A stretch of 64,000 bases of DNA from Pyrrhoderma lamaoense (lineage: Eukaryota; Basidiomycota; Agaricomycetes; Hymenochaetales; Hymenochaetaceae), in assembly GCA_002794735.1 (NCBI GenBank), contig NBAZ01000004.1, positions 496,001 to 560,000 on the forward strand, written 5' to 3'. The notes under the pieces are model-generated. The model did not search any database, was not told where the DNA came from, and worked only from the letters and a program-made list of their open reading frames with translations. Below, one piece after another: positions 50,376 through 61,625 of the stretch (its first letter is position 1; every line of letters starts with the position of its first letter). Both the position numbers and the translations under genes were made by a program.

Positions 50376-51330
50376 TTAAGCATCCACTGTTCCGGCCGGG
50401 ACATAGCGCGTGTGGGTGCGCGAATCCAATGGATGTGAGCCTGAATGGGAGCCCTGAGCAGGTACGTGATGATGGGAAACCGATGAGGATGGAGAGGTTG
50501 TCCCTTGACCTTGCACTTGATGATGATGATGATGGTGGTGGTGGGAATGTGGATGAGGAGTAGCAGCTGCCATGAAGAAAGGCGAATGCGGGGAAGGTCG
50601 AGCGTATTGAGTGAAGAACATTGCCTGTGGCGGTTGCTGTGGCTGATATGATTGTTGCTGCTGTTGCTGAGCGATGACAGCGGCGAAGAATGGATCTGAG
50701 GCCGCAAAAGTAGATGACGTCGCGGTTGGAGACGATGAGAACACGTCTCCAGAAGGGAAAGAGGAAGTGTGGGGGATGGTCATCGAATGCGGGGATGCGT
50801 GGGGATGTCTCGATGAAGAAGAAGTGGAGGAGGAGGAGGATTGAAAAGCAGACCCTGACTGATGTGCATATAGACGCATGGGGGAAGGATGAGTTGAGCC
50901 CTCACTGACGAGCTGCTCAACAGCAAATTCGTCCTCAGCGTCCATCATCATTTCACTCTCCTCTGGAATCGAGTCTCCCCTGGGTCTGGTAGTGCTCGTG
51001 CTACGACTTCGGCTTAAGCGCTGCTGTTGTTCCAACACGGACCAGTTGAAGGACGTCGTTGGAGTGCGTGCGGTAGGAGTATTGCATAGACCTTGGCCAG
51101 AAGTACTCTTTTGTTGTTGTTGTTGAGTGTAAGCAAGTGTTTGAGAGAGCTGGGCCTTTCAAGCAAGTAAAGTTAGCACACACAAGAGAGAGAGAGATAG
51201 AGAAGTGGATACGGGTGGGAGAGAGAAGTAAATTTACCTGAAGATTTGCAAGGTCAATGGCTTCTTGACCTATGTGGCCACCTGAGGAGAAGGATGCGAC
51301 GAGGTCGTCGACGGAGTAAGAGGCAGCCAT
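50376..51330 (-). CDS. Ser/His/Gln-rich protein of unknown function
   Basis: Two exons (51330-51238 and 51155-50376) give 290 residues, in phase. The first exon encodes MAASYSVDDLVASFSSGGHI and GQEAIDLANLQ, a compact ordered-looking head. Exon 2 continues AQLSQTLAYTQQQQQKS and NWSVLEQQQRLSRSRSTS, an acidic MMMDAEDEFAVEQLVSEG patch, then long Ser-rich, QQQQQQ and HHHHHHHH tracts. No DNA-binding domain or enzyme motif is visible. Composition resembles transcriptional co-regulators or other condensate-forming proteins, but that is inference. Its upstream side opens into the longest gene-free stretch of the window. Confidence 0.72.
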
Positions 51331-52626
51331 TAGTGAAGGGAGAGCTATGAGGATGAAGCGAAGAGAGAGTGAGGAGAAGTGTATTTGAGGGAGCGAGAGA
51401 AGTGTGGAGAAGAGAGCACGGACGGCAAGTTGGGATCAATTATCAACGTCGGTTAATGGCACTAGCCGAGACCGGGCACATACCTGGGACGGGCTGCTTC
51501 TTGCTTCAGCTATTCTATGACTATGATAGAGTTTGAGATGAAGTAGCGATCATCCAGATTCCCTTTTAAATACAGCCTGTTCTCAATTCATCGCCGGCCA
51601 TTCGAACCCCAGCAGCCAATCACAGTCCAGTCCTCCCCGGGAGAGATCGGAGATGATCAGCAGACTGGGATCAGTAGTCAGTCAAGGGGCAACGGTATGG
51701 CTTCAGTCCACAACTGACCACAACTCCCGGCTCGCACCGACGGGAGAAATGTGCACGATCTTTCGGTCCGCAATGGTTACAGTCCAAGTCCTGCATCCAT
51801 TGATGCAGTCAACGTTCCCATCCGTTCACAACGGCTACAACTCTCTGTCATCCATCTACTCAATCTCTTTATCAGCCGCTCTTCATCTTCATACCCCATC
51901 TCCGGTTACTCTCGGATAACTCGTCAGCCTCCCCCCTCTCCGCGCTCTTCCAAATATATAAAATAGAATCAAAACGTCTTCTACTCTAATTTACATCCTA
52001 CTTCGCATTACACCCAGAATTAAAAGGAAGGGGCTAGATAATCATGGTATCAAAGTTACGAAACGATTGCATCATAATCATTTTTTCATATCTCAAATTC
52101 CATTCTCAATCTTCATTGCCACACAACTTTCCTCTTCTTTATTTCCCATGCAGATCATCCTTACCCCCCTCTTAACAAGCGGATCAATACCTGACACTAG
52201 TTTCACCAGCATCTTTACTTGTGGAAAACAAATAGAAACTGCCAGTGATGGTCCACATCACGCTGTCCACAATCAACCCGGACTCGTCAACTAACTATAA
52301 CGATGTTGATGATGATGATGATGGTGAGATGCGCTGTGGACGGAGACATGACGCGCCAGAAATAATAATAAAAGTATATACGTTCAACAACGTCTTACCC
52401 TACCTGGGGACATCTGATCGATAGATCTATGAAAGCGCTCCAATCCATTGTTTTATCATGTGAGTCCGCTCTCTCTTTTTTTTCTGAGCTATTTCGCCCC
52501 CTCAAGGTCACAAGATCAAAGTCAAGATGCATGTCCGTAAAGTAAATGAAAATGAAAATGAGGTCTAGCTAGTAGCTAGTCTGCTGGTCCATGTGTTATG
52601 AATGGGGGACGACGCATCGAAGGGGT

Positions 52627-52671
52627 AAAGATGGAGCTTACACCGAATCCCTAGGTTCGAGTTCAAGTACG
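52627..52671 (+). repeat. Copy A of a duplicated ~45-base segment
   Basis: Reads AAAGATGGAGCTTACACCGA, a short variable part, then GGTTCGAGTTCAAGTACGTG. A second copy lies about 640 bases downstream. In this copy the ATG frame closes quickly (MELTPNP then stop) because bases are missing relative to copy B. Confidence 0.75.
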
Positions 52672-53267
52672 TGTCCGTGTACAAGGTTAAAGGTATTGGA
52701 GATTAGATCCGCCCTCATCGTGGTCATATGAATACGAAATTCCGTATAACCTCCAAGTGATAATTACCTTTTAATATTAAATATACATCATCACGACGAT
52801 AAGCCATCTTAAAGTTGATTAATTAATTAAGATTTTTACCATGGGCGTTTACTTTTTTAAACTTTTTTTTATATTCTCTGATTATCGATTCCATACCTAG
52901 TCCGGAGAGAGAGAGTTTAACAGGTAAGAATAACACCCGCCGTTGTTGTTGTTACTTGGCGCCTTGTTAATCACTTAACGCAAACGATCAAGGTTCTTCT
53001 GTGGTAGCGAGGTAAGATAGAAGCTATACATGCATACGAGCATACAAGTAAGAGAGACACTGGCTTCCCATCAGTAAAATTTCCCTTTGGTTGTAGCAAC
53101 TAAGTGAGTAACGATTGTGTTGTGCCTGACAAACGTTACTACGAGACAAGAGAAGAGAAATGTAATAAAGCATTAGAGAAGGGGTGACGGGTGACCTCCG
53201 TAAGGCCTGTTTTTTTTTCTTCTTCTTCGCGTTTTCAACGTCATTCCGAGTTGTTTAACCCCCTGGC

Positions 53268-53319
53268 AAAGATGGAGCTTACACCGAACTCTTTCCTAGG
53301 TTTCGAGTTCAAGTACGTG
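53268..53319 (+). repeat. Copy B of the duplicated segment, with an open ATG frame
   Basis: The same flanks as copy A. Here the ATG frame reads MELTPNSFLGFEFKY and is followed at once by GTGAGT, a good splice donor. A possible acceptor ACTAATAG lies about 45 bases on. It could be a first exon; I cannot name a product. Confidence 0.5.
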
Positions 53320-53529
53320 AGTCCATCAGCATCACTCTCCCCGCCGTAATACTAATAGGTACTTCCGGATCATCTTCTATTTTTAATCCTCTGCCCAAAA
53401 AGAAAAAAAACCTAGAAAAACGGGCAGGGGTATTAGGCTACTTCGTGCTCTGAATGAGATTTCTGTTAGTACTAGTGTTACCTCGTAGGACCAATGGTCC
53501 CCTCCGATTTCGTAGCTAGATTTTTGCTT

Positions 53530-54007
53530 TCTTTCAATATTTTCAACTACGGGAACTAATCCTATTTCTGATAATCTATCCTACTTTGGAAAGGTAGGGG
53601 ACGATAGGCGGTCGAATACCGCATATAGTGGATGGATATCTTCAATCTTGTTCATCTGCTTCACGAACAAGCGCTTCCTTAGAAACGTACTTTCCGCCAC
53701 TTACTTGAAGGTTTAAAAAAATCTTATCTATATGATGATCTCTTAAAGTTTCTGTACGACATCGAAGACTGGTCTGAAGAGATGGTGAGGGGATTGAGCT
53801 AACTTACTGAATGTTGATAGATTTAGATTCATGGATAGTGATCCAAAAGATATGGAGCAGTGATCAGTTATTGGAAAGTGTTTAGACATTAGTGATTATG
53901 ATAATCCAAAGTTTGGTCGTGAAACCCGTGAACAAATTGACCAGGTGTGTGTGTGTGTTCCAAGTATTCCCTTGCAAGCAGCTTTGAAATTATGGGATTT
54001 AGTATAA
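53530..54007 (+). pseudogene. Unidentified coding relic or broken gene
   Basis: Consecutive protein-like fragments appear in plus-strand frames, separated by stops or shifts: TNPISDNLSYFGK near 53552-53592; WMDIFNLVHLLHEQALP near 53629-53679; a clean frame at 53683-53799 with KRTFRHLLEGLKKSYLYDD and FLYDIEDWSEEMVRGLS; then, shifted, NVDRFRFMDSDPKDMEQ (53810-53860), a stop, and SVIGKCLDISDYDNPKFGRE to LQAALKLWDLV (53864-54004). The hydrophobic/charged patterning and lack of low complexity look like real protein. Fragments could be exons joined by very short introns plus sequence errors, or a decayed gene or transposon. I do not recognise the family. Confidence 0.35.
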
Positions 54008-54167
54008 AAAAAGATAAAACATAGATTTTTCCTTACAATTATGTACCCCCATGCCCACATCTCATAAGTGCATATGGAATGTTAATAACTTCACAAGGGA
54101 AGGCTATGCCAAGTACATGTACATGTACATGTATGTACACGTAGAAATGGGAGAGGGCTCATATTTC

Positions 54168-54189
54168 GTAGCTTGCATCCGCAAGCTAC
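54168..54189. other. Perfect 9-bp stem hairpin
   Basis: GTAGCTTGC, loop ATCC, GCAAGCTAC. Imperfect outer arms (GTAGAAATGGGAGA at 54141-54154 and TTTCCATTTCCCAC at 54197-54210) could extend it to about 70 bases. No T-run follows directly; role unknown. Confidence 0.6.
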
Positions 54190-55335
54190 TGAAGACTTTC
54201 CATTTCCCACATAAAAGATCGTAGTTGGAACTGATAGACGGATCATCGGGAAGAGCCTGCCCTAAGTTGGAGAAGTCTTACAGTTGAGATGCCTTTTTTT
54301 TACGGCCCTTTTTAAGTACTTGTACTTGTATCTGAGTGATGAACCATGGACCATGATGAAATCAGACGGGTTCCTTACTTTTATGACTTTAAACCATGTT
54401 TTGGCTCTCTTCAAACCACGATTTTAAACTTGCTACTATCGGTGTATCCTCTCAACGCGAGAGAAGCTAGAAGCATGTTAGTAGTCCTTGTAGAGCTCCA
54501 GTGAAAAAGAAGAAAAAAAAAAACATTGTACGGCATGAGCGTAAGAACATGTAGCCCACAAGAAGCTTTTTTACTCTAACAATCTCTCCTTCCTCCTCAC
54601 CACAACTTACATTTTTTTTAAATTCTTCTCATAACACCCCTGATTTTTTCTTCTTTTCCGATAAGATTAATATTACTTATCTTTCACAAGTCTGAGAAGG
54701 ATACTTCCTTCCATTATTTTCTTTGAAACCAGCTTGAGAGCGATAACAGTAAGTTTCATATGGATATGGGAGACCTTGAGTGAGGGTGCGTTCCTGCAGA
54801 TGCGGTGTGGCACATACGTATGTATGGGCAAACAGAGAGTCTGAGAGACGCGTAGCTAGTAGGGATTTCCACGGACATATGATTCCCCCCCCCCCTTTTA
54901 CAATCATATATCAAACGGACTTAGGGCCACCCTCGGAGGAGGAGGCAGGTGGGAGTTTTTCATTTAAACACATGAAATTGAATCCGTTAAACTTTAAGCG
55001 AGCAATAAACTTTTGAAAAGAAAAAAAATCAGATTTTTAATTAGGGGACAAGTCTGAGAAGTCAGAGTGTCGCGAAAAAAATAAGTGTAAGTAGATAAAT
55101 GGATAGATAGCGTAAGCACCCCCATGGGCAAACGAATGTGATAATCAAAAGGAGGAGAAGGAGAAGGAGGAGAAGTGATATTGGGTTATTGGAATATTAA
55201 GTGAAATTTCAAATTTTTTTCGAGAAGTTCTCGCTTCGGTTAAGAAAGAAAAAACGAGAACTCTCAGCAGTTAACTTCTTGGATCCTTATTACCCAAATT
55301 AAACTTGCGCACCACCCTAAATTGGGATCAAACTG

Positions 55336-55360
55336 CCCCCCCCCCCAAAAAAAAAAAAAA
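55336..55360. repeat. Adjacent poly-C and poly-A runs
   Basis: Eleven C directly followed by fourteen A, in non-coding DNA. Confidence 0.85.
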
Positions 55361-58300
55361 GCTTCTGAATCGCGTCCACATAAACATACTAGTGCTATAC
55401 AGAAATATAGAAGTGATTGAATGGGTTCTTTTTTTTTAGTGATGCCGTTCGGTGTGCGCGTCTAGGTCCTTCGTCCTTCGTTCTTATCATCCTTCGAGAT
55501 CCTCATATAAGAAAAGCCGGGTAAAGCGTCCTAAATGTTAATCAAGACATCAAGTCAAAGACGAAAGATACTGGGCACTTTAGAAAGTCAGACAGATACT
55601 TGAATTCATCCAATTTTTTTTTTTCAATTTCTCATATCTCTTCTCTTTTTACAAATACTTGCGATGCGATGATGTCGGTAGCTTGATGATAGGGATATAT
55701 CCCGTGGTGGACAAGTGTGAAGTTCTTCTGGTCTTGTAGTTTTTTTTTTGATATATGATACTCTCTCACTTGATACGAGTTGTATTTATATACTCATCCA
55801 TGTTTGATATATCAGTATTCCATAGAAAGACAGCCGCGTTTTCTTTCATGATTGTATTGGAGGGAGGGGGGTCGGTATAGATGTTACCCCGGAAGTATTT
55901 TTTTTCAAGTGAGCCATATGCGAAATTTTCAATTTCAATTTTCTTCTTTCGGATTCTTTTTGATTTCCAAGGCTAGAGATCTAAACCAAGTATAGGGAAA
56001 TGTAACGCATATTTTATATCTGGTAAAGTCCAAGAAAAAAGCTTCGCGTTCTCTCTACAAGGTTGTTGGTTGTTGAAAGTCAAGTCGCGAAGGAGAAAAA
56101 AAAAAAGAAAAAAACGTAAGTGGCAAAAGCGAAGCATTAACCTATCTTCGGGACGGGAAGAAGTTTAGGAAAAACTAAAACTAAAAGCAAATTGATAAAC
56201 TTTATGATGACTACGCTCTTGAGTCCAGATATTTCTATACAAGTTGAGTAGTACTTGTGCTTAAAAGTCACGAACTTGACCCACAACAATCGAACCCCCC
56301 CCTGAGTTTTTTTAACCGTAGAGCGCAGCTAGAAGCAACGTCGCTTCAACGAATACTTTCTTTTTTTTTCTTCACAAATCTAACTATAGTCCTTCCGCCA
56401 TCTCTTATAATCACATTAGCTCCCAAATATTTTTATGCTTTCGCGAGTTCCCTACCCCCGTCCCATCAATCCCAGAGAGTCCCGTAGACCGCATTATTAC
56501 CGGAGGAGAAAGAATCAGATTTCCCACCTTCCCTCCCCCCTTTTTTATTAATGTCACTTTATTTGACATCAACTTACTCGATGACGCCGCAAAGAGTAAG
56601 AATTTACGATATTAGATGTGGATTTACTCTCGATCCAGTTCCTTGGATTTGTCCGTGCGCCTCAAAGTTTCTCTGGGATCTGCAAGAGAGAGAGAGAGAG
56701 AGACGGGAAATTTATAATACTCGATGTCGGCTATCATGGATTTAAGACAGGGTTTGGAATTGTATTGTGGACAGCGTGTCTCCCCCTCTGTCTAATTGAC
56801 ATGACTTACTCGCTCTTCCTGCTCTCCCGCTCTCCGCTCTCCGCAAGGGTGTTTATTTTTATGACTGAAGAAGAAGATAGTTCGGAAGTAAAATATATGC
56901 TTCTCCTCTCAGAACGATCGCTATTTGCCAAATGATGAAGTAGGATAGCCAATGAGAGTTTATATTTGAGAAAATGGCTTGTCTTGGGGTTCCTATAGGT
57001 CGTTTTACCCCCCCTCCCTCCCTCTCTCTCTCTTCCTCCTTTCCGAATGTGTACTTACATATGTATATGCGTGCGCCAAACAGATCGCTTCGTGGGCCCT
57101 TCTTCAATGAACCAATTATTAGAAATTAAAAAGAATATAAGCGAAAGTAGTGTCATTGATTAATCACATCCCCATCATAGAACGGCAAAAGCGGGTTTTC
57201 TCTCTCCCCCCCCCCACCCCCTTCCGTCTAAGAAGTACGTTTGATCACGAAGAAGTAAGTGAATTTTTCTTTTTATGATGCTCATACCGAGATCCTTTCA
57301 TACCCCCAGCCCATAATAGGTTGGAAGTACTTGGACGCATATTAGGGGGGGTTGTATATTGATCGCTAACCCTATATATTGATCTCGGGAGTTCACATCT
57401 CTTAAGAAGAAGTAAATGTATCTTGTACCTGATCAACGACGTCTATGATAATTTTCATGATAGGCGGTTGAGGTAGGGGATGGGGGAAAGGTAGGAGTAG
57501 TAGCTGAGTAGCTGAGAAGCCCTAGCACTTTGTGAAAAAGAATCGCGAACCCTTTTTTTTTCTCTATCTAGTTATATGCATTTTACTCTGAACTTGGAAA
57601 CTGGGGATGGGGGGGGTGGGTTAGTTCTCATCATTAGCTCTTCGTCCGTCCAGATGAGAGCCGTGTAAAAGTGTTAAATTACTGGGTGATGGGGTGATAC
57701 CACGGTGTCATTTGTGTACTACTAGTACTAAGTTACAATCTCCTTCAAAGGCACGTCTCCACCTCTTCGTCGCCTTGTACCACCCCCCCTCTCTATCTTG
57801 GGAAGTGATCAAACCCTGTCCATCCGTCCGTCGTGCAATAATACTTCCGGATCGGCATCAAAGGAGCAGGTAGGCAAAGTTAGCGGGGTTTGGTCAGAGA
57901 TATGAACCCAAAACAAGTTTTTTCATTACTTTGAATTTTATTTTACTATACCATACACATACACATACGCATAGAAAGTTAGTACGAGAATCAATAGAAT
58001 AGAATCATCGTCATTGGCCTCGAAGTCCTTAAAAGGTCTTTTCTTAAATATATAACTCGTACTAGTAGCATACAAGCTTCTATTCGGAGCTTGCGTCAAG
58101 ATTTGGGTGAAACTCCTTCCCTTCCCCCCTCCTCCATAGCCCAGGAACATTAGAAAATTTGAAAACAAAAACGAAAACGAAACATCTATATCCAATAAGT
58201 TATCTCTTGCCAACCTGGTTGCTAACAGCTGCCTCCCTTACCCTACCCCGTGGAGTAACTTCTAGTCTCGTACAAAGCCCTTCACCGAGGGGGTTTGACA

Positions 58301-60194
58301 GTTTTTATATTATTATTATGTTACATTTTGAAGTGTTGATTTACTTAGATGGGTTAGAGTAGCACATTTCGGGTTTAGGTCCCAATCAAAGTAACAGGGA
58401 CGAATTTTGACAGTCATTTGAGACCAGCTACGGTAATTTGATTGTCTATTGAATAGGATACGAACACATAGTTTGATTCACCGTTAGGCCCCCCCCCCAC
58501 CCCACCTTCTTTAGTCTGTAACTGTGATAGTGATACTTCGTTTTGCGTCGAAAAGGGGCTGAGACTGTATTTTTGCTTGCTTTCATAGTATATCTGTATA
58601 TATTTTCTTACGCGTACCACTGGGTTAGATGCATGTTTGAACCACATCCGCAAATCGGGTTTTATCTCAACGTCTTCTCGTCTTAATGGAATTTTCCTTT
58701 CTCCAAATTTATGCGAGTAGTACATCAGGAACGAGAATATTCAAATAGATAGAGTGTGTTTTTTTTCTTCCCTTGGCGCTACCGAATCTACAGGTGGTGT
58801 ATACAGTCGTTGGCGCGTGTGATCGCAGAGAATACTGATTCCAACGATCCCTCCCCCCCTCTACGACATAGTATTAGCGTGGCCCTTGATGCAGCTCTAA
58901 GAGAGCATAGCTTTATGATAAAGTATATCGTGAGAGTAATTAGATAGATATTTGAGATTTAAGGGGGGGGAGGGAAGTATATTCCTCAAGTTGCCATCTC
59001 ATGAAGCAATCATCCAGGGTTATCAGTTATACTTCTCACCATGACAGCCATATGTTATAACGACACGGGAGCATTTTGAGTTCATGAAATTTCCATCTGA
59101 AAAATGCATATATGTCCATACCCGGATCCAAAACTTCTTCTTTTGCGAAAAGACATGTGTCTGGATATTTGTTCACCATAGCTATAGTGCAAACGGATTA
59201 TTGGTGGATAGGACTTAGTAGTAGGATGAGCCGAGGTAAGTATAGCATATAAGAGGGATATCGGTAAGAGGGATGCTTTGAATTATTCTGATTTCCTGGC
59301 AATAGTACAAGCTACCAAGCAATTCAGTATCAAAAGCACATAATTTTCAGTGAAATTTTAAGTTATCCTAAACTTCTTGGATATTTCCATAAGAAAGAGA
59401 GAGCTTGTTGAAGCAGATAGCAGACAAGAAGAAGCTGGAGCGTTGTTTGAAACAAGGGAGCCAAAGAGGAATAAAGTTGGAGCGGGATGAAAGGTAAAGT
59501 GGATTGAGGCTAAGCGTCGAGACGGGGATAGGAGAGAAGGGGATCGGCGACAACGATTTCCGAATCCGGATGAAGCTTGTCGCCCACTTTGTCAAAAAGT
59601 CACGCCCTGGGGGTTTGTTCTAGTTCTAGTGCAAAAGACTTATCACCTGCCTTCTGGTGCTCATCGTCCGCTCCCCCCATCAATATATGTTGCTACCCTC
59701 TCCCTATGGCTGCCGCTGATTACTGTGCCCGAAGCAGGGCATTGGGATAGACTCTGAGTTTAAAGCAGGCGTCTGTACTACCCCAGGCCACTAAGTGCTA
59801 GCTGGTGCAGGATACATAATGAGAATGATATAGTGCTAGAGAGCCGGACTGCCGGGAAAATGTACGTATGTGTAATATGATATATGGTCTATGGACCGCG
59901 GTCTCTGAGGGACGGGGGCGTGTGCCAACTTGACTTGCTTCTTTTTTTTTTTTTTCGTGGCCCAGTTAGGGCTGATGGTGTTCTCGAGCTATAAACGGAC
60001 TTGGTTTGAACCAAAGACGTCCAGGGATTCTCCCGCGTACTCCGCTTCCCTTCGCAATGGCCGGAATACAAACAAATCAGTTATGCTTCCCTCTTGCGAG
60101 GCCATTCGTATATTTATCTCCGTATCTCGAAACCCGTCTTTCCTAAGCCCCGTCTCTAAGGCCTCACCTCACCTCGCGCCGCACCGCATACATC

Positions 60195-61625
60195 ATGTCT
60201 GCCTCCTCTGCCTCTGTAAACTTTAGCTTGGTCGTAGGACCCTTGCTCATCGGCACCGTTGTCAATGCCTTCGTCTTCGGCATCTGTTTTATGCAATTCG
60301 TCGAATATCTTACATCTGGATACAAGGACAATTGGAAACTAGTCACTCTGCTCTACTGGGTTGTACTCATAGACATATATCAAACTGGATCGACTGTAGC
60401 CTTAATGTGGCATTACGTCGTAGATAACTTTGCTAATGTACCAGCTCTCGGTGCATCCCCCTGGACATACGCGACTCTCCCCATCTTTGGATCACTGTGA
60501 GTGCTCTCTGATAATGAAATCACCAATGCAATCAGAGTTCTAAACTGCATGCAGTGCTACTGTACCCATTCAGCACTTTATGGCCTGGCGCATCATGCGC
60601 TTTTCGAAATCCGTGTGGTTGTTTGTGCTCATCTCTGTCCTGTCCCTCACGCAAGGAGCACTTGCCTGTGCGTCAGCGATAATGGGACTTCTCTCGCCAA
60701 GTATCGCCTCCCACGTAAAAATCATCCCAGTTGCAGATGCCTGGCTGGCTACATCTGTCGCATGCGATGTTTCCATCACGTACGTTTCTTCTTCTTCTAT
60801 GTCTAGGGTGATTGCAGATGAGCTGACAGGATCATATGGATAGTGTCCTGCTCCTGTTCTACCTTAACAGAAGCCGAACAGGATTCAAGAGTCAGTCGCA
60901 ACGAGAACCCTGTTTTCTGGGACGCGGATGCTAATTTCTCTTGATTCCCTTTCCAATCTTTTTACAGGGACGGATTCAGTCATATTCCGGCTCTCACGCA
61001 TCACGGTCGAAGCGGCTTTGCCCGTCGCACTCTTATGTGTTAGTTTTCTTCTCGAGATCAGGTCGATTGACAGTTGAACTGACAAATGAAAATGTCATGT
61101 GCAGATCCTCGACCTCGTCTTTCTGACAACCATGCCGCAGTATAACCTGCACTTCATGTGCGCCATGCCCGTCGGCCGCTTATACACGTGAGCTCTTTCC
61201 TGCATATGGGGTATCTTCAGTCCCGTTCTAAATATCTAATCTCTTTTGCCCCACCTTTTTTTCCCACAGTAACACTTTATTGACTGTGCGTTGCCATTTA
61301 TCTCTTTCGGATGCTTTCTTTGTCATCTCAACATATACTTTACTCTCAACAGACACTCAACGCTCGCGAGAGTCTTCGCAAGACCATGGAATCCTCATTC
61401 CACAATAGCATTCAGTTATCCTCCAATGGCGGCCGCACTCGCAACCTGACCTCACGCATCGGTGCCGGAGGTGTGCGTGCAACAGAAGTCCATGTCAATG
61501 TCGAGCAAGACGTACAGCTCGATCAAATGAAGAGCGTCGCCCACTTTAATACCACAGGCTCCGGAGACGATGTATCAGGATATACTAACAGTCCATCAAT
61601 AGACGACAAGTCAAACTTCGCATAG
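60195..61625 (+). CDS. Seven-TM-like membrane protein, DUF6534 type
   Basis: Seven exons (60195-60496, 60555-60779, 60844-60890, 60968-61038, 61105-61187, 61270-61285, 61353-61625) give 338 residues, all in phase. Hydrophobic segments begin with LVVGPLLIGTVVNAFVFGIC and VTLLYWVVLIDIYQTGSTVA; the family-typical MQFVEYLTSGYKDNW joins them. Further segments are SVWLFVLISVLSLTQGALAC, VSITVLLLFYLNRSRTGFK, the SRITVEAALPVALLCILDLV helix and the MPQYNLHFMCAMPVGRLYTN motif near the end, then a Ser/Gly-rich cytosolic tail. This is the layout of the large basidiomycete DUF6534 family, function unknown, with GPCR-like topology. A 16-nt micro-exon encodes NTLLT. Confidence 0.88.

Larger units (their letters stand above)
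51331..60194. other. Gene-poor region of 8.9 kb
   Basis: Divergent spacer between the His/Gln-rich gene and the DUF6534-type gene. No complete gene found on either strand. It contains many homopolymers (11 C at 54885-54895; 11 C then 14 A at 55336-55360; 10 C at 57206-57215; 10 C at 58489-58498), a (GT)n at 53944-53957, an ACATGT tract at about 54115-54139, a hairpin at 54168-54189, a duplicated ~45-base segment, and coding-like fragments at 53.3-54.0 kb. Entries below give these separately. Confidence 0.6.

Noticed and set aside
52649..52665. GGTTCGAGTTC resembling a tRNA or SINE B box
   Set aside because: No matching A box or cloverleaf upstream, and the same bases fit the duplicated coding-like segment.
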